From Monoplex corrugatus (taxonomy: Eukaryota; Mollusca; Gastropoda; Littorinimorpha; Ranellidae), in contig CM060314.1 of assembly GCA_030674185.1 (NCBI GenBank), positions 24,785,891-24,849,890 on the forward strand: 64,000 nt of DNA, in the 5' to 3' direction. The position numbers and the translations under genes were made by a program. The notes beneath the pieces are model-generated. The model was not told the DNA's origin and made no database searches. It was given only the letters and a program-made list of their open reading frames with translations. Below, piece by piece: positions 52,960-64,000 of the stretch. Position 1 is the stretch's first letter. Each line of letters starts with the position of its first letter.

Positions 52960-55445
52960 AAAGATCTGAATGATTCAATACAACAAGCCGCAAACAGTAG
53001 TTAGTAGAACTTAGTATATTAGATCTGCACAAACAAATTCAAATGAAAAAACAAATAGAACAACAAAACTTTACTCAGCTTTTTGCTGAAATGACCATTA
53101 AGTCCAGTAATGCCATATTTCCTATGAACTACGGTCAACAGTATTACCCAGTACCAAGTGCATCTACAAAACAAATTTCTGCATTTAAATATGAGTGTAT
53201 ACAATCTACTTTACATAGCATTGTTCAAATTTGTCTAGAAGCACTTGATTGAAAACAGATGTTAAACCAAAGATCACAAGCACACACATCATTTACATGG
53301 CCCGACACTCAAACTTCAATGCAGATAACACACTCATGAGAGAATATTACTGAGCATTCAGTCAGGTGTGACATTATGATCTAAACTATTTTTTGTTGTA
53401 GTTTAAAGCCCAGCCGACAGCACAGAGCCATATCAGGGCTATAACCTGTTTAAAAAATCACACAATACTTCAACTGGAAAGAAAAAAGAAAAGAAAATTA
53501 AGTACACATATCAATGCATTCACACACATATCTAAGATGTCACTGGCGTTGACCATTCCATCCAATTTATCACACAGTGGATTTAAAAAAAACACATCTG
53601 ATTACAAATTTAAACATGACAAAGGACACTAAAATATATAAAAACAGCCTAAATTACTTCCACATATATGATTTTCCAAGAGCCAAAAATGCACTTAATA
53701 CATGAACCCAATTATCAGTCCTAAGAGAAAGTACATAAAATTTTATTGAACACTTACAAGTGAATGGACCAGCAAGGCAGAAAATGATAGGAAGAAATGA
53801 CAGAATGCAAAGGAAGAAAGAAACAAAGAGAGTGACAGAAAAGAGAACATTTCTAGCACAAAATTTCCAGAAGGTGGGGATATTATTTATACTGAAAGAG
53901 CCCCCGGCATCTGCACAGGGGAATCTATGCCATTTCATATAGGCCCCTAGCCAACTCTGTAAAATTTTTACATGATACTAAAACAGTTGAGTACTGGCCT
54001 GATTCTAAAAGGCTCAGTTAGCTGCAACATGTTTGCTCCATCATAAAAACATCCAGATGAAACAAAGCCATTTTTTGCCTCTGTGTATGTGCACGTGCGT
54101 GCTTGTGTGTTTGTGTGTTCACAAACGGATGAGTTGAGTGCCTGCTTATCAGCTCTCTACCGATTCTTACCAAGCAAACAAAAACCATAAAGATAAGTAA
54201 ATATTTTCATTGTAATGTACATCATTCTTACCAAGCAAACAAAAACCATAAAGATAAGTACATAGTTTCATTGTAATGTACATCATGATGACAAATCAAA
54301 ATGATCAAGACTATGGTAGATAACAGTACAGTACTTCATAACAGTGAATTATGACAACATATTTCTGATTAAATGACTTATCACAAAAGGAATAAAGAAG
54401 AAAGACACCCCAGTCTGGCAAGTAACTCATGATTCTTTCCCCTCACTTCCCCACTCATTAATGTTAACAAGACAGTTTCCCTCAGGATGATAATCGCTGT
54501 ACGATCCATGCCTTCAACTGTGGCCATAATGCACAAAATTCTTGGTCAATTTAATTTTAAGTAACAACTGTCACCTGGCTTTGTGGGGATTCAAATCCTG
54601 GGACACGTGAACATATATCACAAGCAACTATGCTGTGGTGTCAAGTTGCAAGAAGTTACTGATCATACTGAAAACTCATTTATGAACACATACAAGCTGC
54701 GTTTTCACAAAATCAATGTATGAAATATACAACCATTGCAAACAAAATGTAAATCTAATAATGATGTAATGAAGTTGTAACATAATTGTCAATATACAAA
54801 ATAATACACAAAAATGAAAATATAAACTGACAGATGTTTCATCTCAGTGACTTTTCATCTCCAGACAAAAAGGATTTATAAAAAGATGCACAAAGAAAAA
54901 GATGGGCAAGAGTTTATGACAGAAGTAAAAATATTTTGTCATGATTCATGCTACTGCAGATCTTGAACAATACAAATTTGCTGAGACAGGAAATGTGGCT
55001 TAGTATGTCTTAATACTTAAAAAGTGTCCAAAAACAGCAAACTTGCTGGTATGCTGTAGTTTACCGGGATAGAAGCTCCCAAAAACTATTCATAACTTGT
55101 ACTATGCAGACTGACATAAGCACTGAATGGTGAGGCAGGGAATAAAGCTTGGGGTGTCTTAAAACCAGGTTAGATACAAAACTTTGCCAGGGGAATTTGG
55201 TTCATATGTTGCATCAAAATGTCAAATTGGTATGCAAAACATTCATACAACAGACAGTATTTAAGACATTGCACACAATTTTCAAGAGTACTAAAAGTTT
55301 ATGCCTCGTGGTATGGTGTCTAATTCTTTCTTCCGGTTCCATAGTCACTCAATTCTGTGATGAGTCTTACAATTATTAGAGTGGTTAAATGTCTCACTTT
55401 TTAAAATTACATATTTCAATTTCATTTACATTCTTGGTTTTATTG
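52960..55445. other. AT-rich region without a gene; one ~62-bp tandem duplication
   Basis: No recognised exon. TTCTTACCAAGCAAACAAAAACC..CATTGTAATGTACATCA is tandemly duplicated at about 54164-54288. A B-box-like GGGGATTCAAATCC at about 54587-54600 with TGTGGTGTCAAGTTGC marks a decayed SINE head (minus). It could include a long TMEM184C 3' UTR, but that cannot be shown. Confidence 0.5.
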
Positions 55446-55449
55446 TTTG

Positions 55450-55452
55450 TGC

Positions 55453-55551
<99 letters not shown>

Positions 55552-55677
55552 CATGTGTGTGTGCATGTGTGCATATGTCCAAATAACTAAAGTGTGTATA
55601 AGCATACATATTAGACAGAAAGAACTAACGAGACAGAAAAAAAAGATAGTGTGTGTGTGAGTGTGTGAGTGTGTGTG

Positions 55678-55757
<80 letters not shown>
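55450..55757. repeat. Two (GT)n microsatellites
   Basis: GT repeats at about 55450-55570 and 55648-55757, separated by about 75 bp of unique sequence. Confidence 0.95.
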
Positions 55758-55759
<2 letters not shown>

Positions 55760-55904
55760 TACAAATGAATATAAGCATTAAAAGTATGCATGTGTACATG
55801 TATGCACAAAGTAAAAGAAGGGCAAGCATCTAGGATAAGATATCAAACATTTAGTCATGACCTGTGCTACTGCACATCTCTGTAGTGTCAAACAATGAAA
55901 CTCA

Positions 55905-56345
55905 TCTGCCTAACAGAATGAACATGTCATACAGGCTGAATAAATATATATGTCTGCCTACAGATGAAATGTCTACAGGAATAATATTGTCTGCCTACAG
56001 ATGAACATGTCATACAGGCTGAATAAAATATATGTTGCTAACAGATGAACTGTCATACAGGCTGAATAATTATATGTCTGCCTAACAGAATGAACATGTC
56101 ATACAGGCTGAATAAATTATATGTCTGCCTAACAGAATGAATATGTCATACAGGCTGAATAAATTATATGTCTGCCTAACAGAATGAATATGTCATACAG
56201 GCTGAATAATTATAAGTTGCCTACAGATGAATATGTCTACAGCTGAAAAATATATGTTGCTAACAGAATGAAATGTCATACAGGTGAATAAATTATATGT
56301 CTGCCTAACAGAATGAACATGTCATACAGGCTGAATAAATTATAT
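55905..56345. repeat. 47-bp minisatellite, about nine copies
   Basis: CTGCCTAACAGAATGAACAT, GTCATACAGG and CTGAATAAATTATATGT repeated. Units at 55960-56060 and 56215-56285 have many small deletions. Confidence 0.9.
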
Positions 56346-56477
56346 AATATATATACTGTTACAAAATGATACAAAGAAAAATATAACCAACAAATCATTT
56401 CACATAACTTTCTGAAGTAACTGCCAAGATTTAGAAATACAATATGTGTCAAATACATGTACATATAGAGTTGATAG

Positions 56478-56830
56478 GTATGGTAGTCAAGGGGTAAATG
56501 TCAGATATTTCCAAAGGAGTGAATGTCAGACATTTTCAAAGGGGTAAATGTCAGATATTTCCAAGGGGGTAAATTTCAAATATTTTCAAAGGGGTAAATG
56601 TCAGATATTTCCAAGGGGGTAAATGTCAGATATTTCCAAAGGAGTGAATGTCAGACATTTTCAAAGGGGTAAATGTCAGATATTTCCAAAGGAGTGAATG
56701 TCATTTTCAAAGAGGTAAATGTCAGATATTTCCAAGGGGGTAAACGTCAGATATTTCCAAAGAAGTGAATGTCAGATATTTCCAAAGGGGGTAAATGTCA
56801 GGACATTTCCAAAGGGGGTAAATGACAGAC
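56478..56830 (+). repeat. 24-25 bp minisatellite derived from a SINE-A head
   Basis: About 14 units of GGGGTAAATGTCAGATATTTCC with AA or AAA linkers. The last unit (GGGGGTAAATGACAGACATTTCCAATTGG) continues directly into GACTTGGGTTCC of SINE-A. It aligns with GTGGGTATACACGTCGGAC + TTTTAATCAGAA, the D-arm/anticodon-arm part of the SINE-A head. Confidence 0.9.
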
Positions 56831-57170
56831 ATTTCCAATTGGAAGGACTTGGGTTCCATTCATCTAGACACCTCTGCCTGGTGGGTTAAAGGCAGAGATT
56901 TTGGCAATCTCCCAGATCAACATGTATGAAGACCTGTTTGTGCCTGAACCCCCTTCATGTGCACTGCATGAAGAAAATCAAATATGCATGTTAAAGATAC
57001 CATGAAGTCATGTCAGTGTCCAGTGGCTTATGGAAACAAGAAATTACCAACCATGCACACCCACCAAAAATGGAGCACATGACTGCAGCAACATGCAGCT
57101 TGAATAGTGTCGGAATAACGCCATGCATACATGTTAAAAAAATGTTACACCGATAATATTCAGTTGGCTT
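56815..57170 (+). mobile_element. SINE-A copy, plus orientation
   Basis: GAAGGACTTGGGTTCCATTC (B-box region), CTAGACACCTCTGCCTGGTGGG, AATCTCCCAGATCAACATG, CTGAACCCCCTTCATGTG, ATGTTAAAGATACCATG and GTCATGTCAGTG match the whole of 12805-13131 in reverse complement. Confidence 0.87.
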
Positions 57171-57411
57171 GCAACTATTCATTCAACACAGGCTATTAAA
57201 GCACAAGCTGTACTGGTAACATGAAGTTAATATGCAGACACATACATTTCAAATTGTATTAAGACATACAAGGCATAGTTTTTATCAATATTAACAAAAT
57301 GAAAGCTTATGGTATGGTGTCGTATTATCAATTCAGGACTTTTTTCTTTGTTCTTTCCAAACAGCATGGAAACTTGGTCTGCTGGCATGTCAGTGTCATA
57401 TCATGTTTTAC

Positions 57412-57414
<3 letters not shown>
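57171..57414. other. No gene seen
   Basis: Unique sequence between the SINE and a microsatellite. Confidence 0.5.
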
Positions 57415-57485
<71 letters not shown>

Positions 57486-57490
57486 CACAT
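57415..57490. repeat. (AC)n microsatellite
   Basis: AC repeat with one CCACAC interruption. Confidence 0.95.
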
Positions 57491-57639
57491 GCGCATGTGT
57501 ATGGAGACAACACAAAATGTTCTACATCAATGCATTAATAAAATGTTTGAACCTCCCCCTCCCACAACTACATACAAGCTTGCACACTTGTGCACACAAA
57601 CATGCACAGCATTAAATTTCAAACCATCGCAAGATTCAA

Positions 57640-58085
57640 ATGGACAAGATCAGAGAACTGTTGTTGTTGTTCATCCTTCAATTTTGACAGGGGGATTGGT
57701 GATTGTGGGTGTGAGGCCAGTCTGGGTTAGGAAGGCTCGCCCACACGTAAGGCAAACATGGTTTGATGCAGTTGTAGAACTGGAGGTTGCTCTTGCCTTG
57801 TGCGCTTCTTGTTTTCTTCGAGCTTACACTACATGTCTTCTCTCTGCTGCTCTTGCTCCGATGGTCAGATGCCTCGATCTAGTGAAAGCGTCTCTCAGGT
57901 ATTGGGGTCGATGCTCAGGCGATTGATGGATAGTTTGAGGCAATTTTTAAAGTGTTTCTTTTGGCCACCAACTGAGCGTTTCCCCTGGCTCAGCAATCCA
58001 TACATAAGTTGTTTTGGTAGTCGATTTTCAGACATTCTCACCGTGTGTTCAGCCCATCTTACTTGGGCTTTCTGCAAGAAGGTAT
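57640..58085 (-). pseudogene. Non-LTR retrotransposon C-terminal tail, minus strand
   Basis: The minus strand encodes KAQVRWAEHTVRMSENRLPKQ, YGLLSQGKRSVGGQKKHFKN and INRLSIDPNT*ETLSLDR. After frame changes it gives CIKPCLPYVW.., a degraded finger (C..C..H) and an asparagine-rich end. The RWAGHV..RM..RLPKQ layout is the standard tail after the RT domain in many metazoan elements. Catalytic parts are absent. Confidence 0.8.
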
Positions 58086-58803
58086 GTATGCTGAAGTGCC
58101 GGCTCAGAGAACTATCTCCCTGACCAATATTCCCAACAAAGTGATAACCACAGACAAGACTAAAGCATGGTCTTTGACCAGGACGATGTTGATCTGGTTG
58201 CTGCGTAATATGTCAGCCAGGAAGCAGCCAGCAGAGTACCTCTCAACCCAGCTTAACCCTTCCCAGTATCATGCGTCAGCTATCTTTCTGTCCATCGATG
58301 TACGTTATTGTATTCTATGAAGAACAGTTTCCAATCTATTTCACTCTATGAATATAATTTAACTGTAAGTCAATGATGAATTTGTCAGGGAAACACACAT
58401 AACAACATACTACATCACTATTTCTCAAGGAAATATACCAAAATCATCAACAGAATTGCTGTTAAATCCAATTAGCTTAGGAAAAAAAGGATCTTTAGGC
58501 AAACATACATATGAACAAAAACACATGAACTGCATTCAGTTAAAAAAAATATATCTATTCTATTTTTGACCCTGTCTTTCTTCTTATTCATAATTTAATC
58601 ATTGCATAGTTTATGTCCTTTTGACATGGAAAAAAGGGACTCCATCATGTTTATGTGGCTCACTGTTTGGGTAGACTAGTACATATAGATGTTCTTTGAC
58701 AAAAACTTGATTATCAAATCTATACATGTCTCTGCTGTGATTACAACTGTGCCATGATTTAGGCTGTTGGCCAGCAGCTTATCTAACTGACATGATTTTC
58801 TGT

Positions 58804-58808
<5 letters not shown>
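58086..58808. other. No gene seen
   Basis: Unique AT-rich sequence. An open frame at 58086-58318 has no recognisable domain. Confidence 0.45.
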
Positions 58809-58884
<76 letters not shown>

Positions 58885-58897
58885 TGTGTGTGTGTGT

Positions 58898-58935
<38 letters not shown>

Positions 58936-59030
58936 GTGTGTGTGTGTGTCTGTGTATGTCTGTCTGTGTGTGTGTGCGTGCGTGCATGCGCGTGTGCGTG
59001 TGTGTGTGTGTGTGTTGTGTGTGCGCACAT
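58809..59030. repeat. (GT)n microsatellite at the TMEM184C stop codon
   Basis: About 215 bp of GT with CTGT and GCGT variants. It ends 13 bp from the TMEM184C stop codon, so it lies at the very start of the 3' UTR (as AC repeat in the mRNA). Confidence 0.95.
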
Positions 59031-59043
59031 AAATTCATGATCA

Positions 59044-59555
59044 TCAAGCTATCACTGTCGTACTCTTTTCAGAGAAGTCCTCTTCAACAGTGTTGGGTTT
59101 GGATTCCTTCGTTTCACCATCACTAACACCACCTCCAGCCTGTGGCCGCTCTGATTTGCCAGTATCCCCCTTATCCTCGGATGATTTCGCGCTTATCGAA
59201 TCTACATCCACCCTATGAGCACCATCTGCTCCACCCCCAGAAGCTATAGAGGTCACTTCGACGCTGGTGCTAAACTCGGCGTAATTCACCATACTTGGCG
59301 TCGTAGACTTAACATGAAAAGTATCCGATGACCTCTCCCAGTCCGCTTCTGAAAGACTGCGAGCATCGTACACCTCTTGCGTGGTCACTCCAGCTTCTGT
59401 CACAACTGGTTGTGCATTCTGTTGTTGGACGGAGCTGGAACTAGGGTCCGTCATGACTGGAGAATCTTGAGAGTTGAGGAGGGGGGTGCGCTCCGAGGCA
59501 CTTGATGTTCCATTGCTTATCTTGCCGCCGATGAATTTCTTCTGTACACCACGTC
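59044..59555 (-). CDS. TMEM184C: TMEM184C, terminal coding exon
   Basis: This exon encodes the cytoplasmic C-terminal tail of a multi-pass membrane protein of the TMEM184/DUF300 family (organic-solute-transporter-alpha-like fold); its molecular function is not well established. On the minus strand the acceptor is TTTCTGTCCTCAG and the exon starts GACGTGGTG at 59555. The first two bases complete a Gly codon from the previous exon. The tail begins RGVQKKFIGG, has SASERTPLLNSQDS (compare the TSLLSS region of human TMEM184C), and then 130 Ser/Thr/Glu-rich residues to TGA at 59046-59044. The distal tail is low-complexity and poorly conserved, as usual in the family. The in-frame ATG at 59454 is internal, not the start. 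Confidence 0.85.
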
Positions 59556-61517
<1,962 letters not shown>

Positions 61518-61530
61518 TCAAACATTTTTT

Positions 61531-61742
61531 AAATTCGTTTTTGACAAAGAGTACTTAGATACACATTGACAAATATATGACAGTACAGCAAAGTGTAGCT
61601 ACGGTTACAAAGTACAGTATATAATTTTACATACTGGCAGAAAGAAATTCATTTTTGACAAAGGGTACTTAGATACACATAGACAAATATGACAGTACAG
61701 AAAAGTGTAGCTGCGATTACAATGTACAGTATGAAATTTGAC
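61531..61742. repeat. ~118-bp direct tandem duplication
   Basis: AAATTCGTTTTTGACAAAGAG, TACTTAGATACACAT, GACAGTACAG, AAGTGTAGCT and TACAGTAT recur in order at about 61531-61630 and 61649-61742. Confidence 0.88.
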
Positions 61743-62019
61743 ATGCCTTCAAAAAGAAAAAAACATATTCATAACAAAATACATGCACTTGAACAACGCA
61801 CAATTACAAGCACAAAACATGACAAGATTAAAAGCATATGAGGGTGGGTCATTGGTGATGATAAGTTTTATCTCAGCTGATAAGACTGAAGAAGAAGGTG
61901 CTATGATTTTCCATGCGTCCAATCACATGGTAAATGCACTCACGTATGCTCATGACAAATGACCCTGATAGCACCAGTGACATGTTATCAGTTTTCCTTC
62001 CAGAATTTCAGAAAATGAA
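61743..62019. other. No gene seen
   Basis: Unique sequence upstream of TMEM184C exon 61280-61454 (presumed intron). Confidence 0.45.
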
Positions 62020-62135
62020 GTTCAAGGGCTTCTTTCATTTTCATATTTAAATGAGGTCAAAGGCTTCATTCATATTCATATTCAAATGAGGTCCAAGGGA
62101 TTCATTCATACTGATATTCAAATGAGGTCCAAAGG
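62020..62135. repeat. ~48-bp tandem repeat, about 2.5 copies
   Basis: TTCATTCATATTCATATTCAAATGAGGTCCAAGG variants repeat three times. Confidence 0.85.
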
Positions 62136-62279
62136 CCCCTCAAATTAAAAAAAAAGGGGGGCCCCCAGTCCCAATGATGGGTCAATGCAAGTGTTTCTTA
62201 AAAAAAAAAAAAATGTTCAGCAAAAGCAAAAAAAATAAAACAAGAAAACAACAACGAAATAAACATTAAAAATGACTTA

Positions 62280-62397
62280 AAAAAATATAATAATAATAAT
62301 AATAATAATAATGAACATTTATAAGCGCAAACCTCCAGTACGGGCCGGAGCTCGTGACGCTGCACACTAACAACATCACACACACACAGACACGCAG

Positions 62398-62456
<59 letters not shown>

Positions 62457-62477
62457 CACACACACACACACACACGG

Positions 62478-62513
<36 letters not shown>

Positions 62514-64000
62514 GCACAAAGAGTGTCCACACAGTTACTACCTAGTCGGGAAAATAGGATTTAAATTGGAAAGTTTTGAGGGCAGTCTTGAAAGAAGTAA
62601 TAGATTCAATGTAGCGAATTTCACGGGGCAGAGAATTCCAAAAAGTTGGTGCTGAATATGAAAAGGTGCAGTGACCGAAGGTTTTAGTTCTTACTCTGGG
62701 AATGCACAGTAGTCTTAAGTCAGAAGAGGAGCGAAGATTTCTGGAAGGTGAGTAGACGGATAGGAGATCAGAAATGTAACAAAGGGACGTTCCAGAGAAA
62801 AATGAATGACAGAGAATCGCAAGTTTGAATTCGATACGAGCTTGTACAGGAAGCCAGTGGAGGCGTTTTAGCAGAGGAGAGACATGATCTCGCTTACGGG
62901 ATTTAAAAACAAGCCGAGCTGCAGAATTTTGCACTTTCTGTAGTTTATCTATTTGATCTTTTGAACATCCAGAAAGAAGTGAATTGCAATAATCCAGTCT
63001 TGAGAGAATGAAAGCAGAAACCAGAGTTTTTGTAGCATCAACAGAAAGAAGATGACGCAAGGAACTGATTTGGGGAGATTGATGTAAGCAGTGCGACAGG
63101 TGTTGTTTACATGAAGTTCAACACTCATGTTGTCAGTGAAGTAGAAACCAAGATTCCTAGCTGAGGAGGAGAAAGGAATTTCAGTCTGATCAATGGTAAT
63201 GGTAGTAGGTTTGGGAGATGGGGAGGTTTTGAAAGGAGAGGACAAAAAGAGAGCTTCAGTTTTGTCATCATTTAACTTTAATTTATTTTCTAGCATCCAG
63301 GTCTTGATATCTGAGATACAGTCTTCTAAGACTGGGATAGCAGAGTAGATATCAGAAGGAGGAGAATCAATTTCAAGTTGGATGTCATCTGCAAAGGATT
63401 GATGCTCAATGGAATGTGATTTTATCAAATCGGAGAGTGGCTTTGTGTAAAGAGCAAAGAGCACAGGTCCCAGAACGGAACCTTGTGGAACACCGAAAAG
63501 GAGATCAGTGGGTGGGGAGGAATGATTGATGACAAGGACTGATTGTGTCCTGTTCGTGAGATATGACTGAAACCAAGAAAGAGCGGTGCCTGAAATACCA
63601 TACAGAGAGGAGAGTCTATTAAGAAGAATGTTATGATCAACAGTGTCAAACGCAGCTGACAGGTCTAATAGGGTCAGCACAGAAACATTTCCAGAGTCAA
63701 GGGACAGAAGAAGATCATTGGTAATTTTGAGTAGAACAGTTTCCGTGCTGTGATGTGGGCGGTAGGCAGACTGTGAAGCACAGAGCAGATTATTTTCATC
63801 CAAATAGGTAAGAAGCTGTTTCAGAACAATTTTCTCTAAGATTTTAGAAATGAAAGATAGGTTAGAGATGGGTCTGTAGTTTCTCAGGGAGTCAGGATCC
63901 AAAGAAGGCTTTTTAAGAAGGGGTTTCACAACAGCGGTTTTGAGAGGGGATGGTAATGAACCAGATGTTAGAGAAGAGTTGATAATCTCAGTCAGAGTAG
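62280..64000 (-). pseudogene. CR1/L2-type retrotransposon, 3' portion, frameshifted
   Basis: The minus strand encodes, from the right edge, KPLLKKPSLDPDSLRNYRPIS, YRPHHSTETVLLKI, LLDLSAAFDTVDHNILL, GVPQGSVLGPVLFALY, SFADDIQLEI (catalytic FADD) and KLKLNDDKTEALFLSSP. A frame change at about 63060 follows, then SRLDYCNSLLSGC, KVQNSAARLVFKSRKRDHVSP, RLHWLPVQARIEFKL and FWNSLPREIR, to a stop at 62542. The 3' UTR carries an AC microsatellite (62376-62520) and ends in TTATAAATGTTCATTATTATT.., an (ATT)n tail at about 62287-62312, typical of this group. The endonuclease part lies beyond the window. One visible frameshift makes this copy inactive as assembled. It probably sits in a TMEM184C intron, in the same orientation as the gene. 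Confidence 0.93.
62376..62520. repeat. (AC)n microsatellite within the CR1/L2 3' UTR
   Basis: About 145 bp of AC with AGACAC, GGACCC and CGCGCAC interruptions. Confidence 0.95.

Noticed and set aside
59044..59454. Stand-alone 136-residue gene on the minus strand starting at 59454
   Set aside because: The frame extends upstream without a stop to a splice acceptor at 59555 whose phase matches the TMEM184C exon at 61280-61454.
62542..63929. Host gene with a reverse-transcriptase domain
   Set aside because: The motif series, 3' (ATT)n tail and frameshift are those of a CR1/L2 retrotransposon copy.

Overview
The window is nuclear DNA of an animal: intron-containing genes with GT..AG splice sites, tRNA-derived SINEs, non-LTR retrotransposons, a tyrosine-recombinase retroelement, piggyBac-type DNA elements and a very high load of GT/CT microsatellites and minisatellites. 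Protein similarity and repeat style suggest a lophotrochozoan, most likely a gastropod mollusc. The phylum call is inference, not proof.

Only three host genes can be supported. (1) 5794-6810, + strand: the terminal exon of a POU class 4 (Brn-3) homeodomain transcription factor; its first exon is not visible upstream. (2) 20841-41250, + strand: a complete ten-exon PRMT9 gene (symmetric arginine methyltransferase). All exon phases join into one 1086-residue frame, apart from two mutually compensating frame slips in the large exon 8. (3) 59044-61454, - strand: the last two coding exons of TMEM184C (DUF300 family); the rest lies beyond the right edge. PRMT9 and TMEM184C are convergent. From memory, human TMEM184C and PRMT9 are also convergent neighbours at 4q31.23, with POU4F2 about 1 Mb away, so this looks like old bilaterian microsynteny.

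Layout. 1-5.8 kb: minisatellite, microsatellites and one SINE. 5.8-7.4 kb: POU4 exon and 3' flank. 7.4-20.6 kb: tandem repeats, SINEs, two broken retrotransposon fragments and three copies of a TTAA-flanked palindromic element. 20.6-41.2 kb: PRMT9, whose introns hold nested mobile elements, including a DIRS-like element inside a SINE, and a 2.5 kb array of 73-bp units. 41.2-59 kb: intergenic DNA with a 2.2 kb array of 25-bp units, more palindromic elements, a 2.3 kb piggyBac-like element carrying a nested retrotransposon bounded by a 10-bp target duplication, and several tandem repeats. 59-61.5 kb: TMEM184C 3' exons. 62.3-64 kb: a CR1/L2-type retrotransposon running off the window.

The most interesting signals are: a family of nested-palindrome TTAA elements, with one empty site that can be read from interrupted coding sequence; two satellites that appear to have grown out of the same SINE family, one from its tRNA-like head and one from its body; and the conserved gene neighbourhood. 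The repeat family names SINE-A, SINE-B, SINE-C, repeat D and repeat E are my own labels for groups seen within this window.
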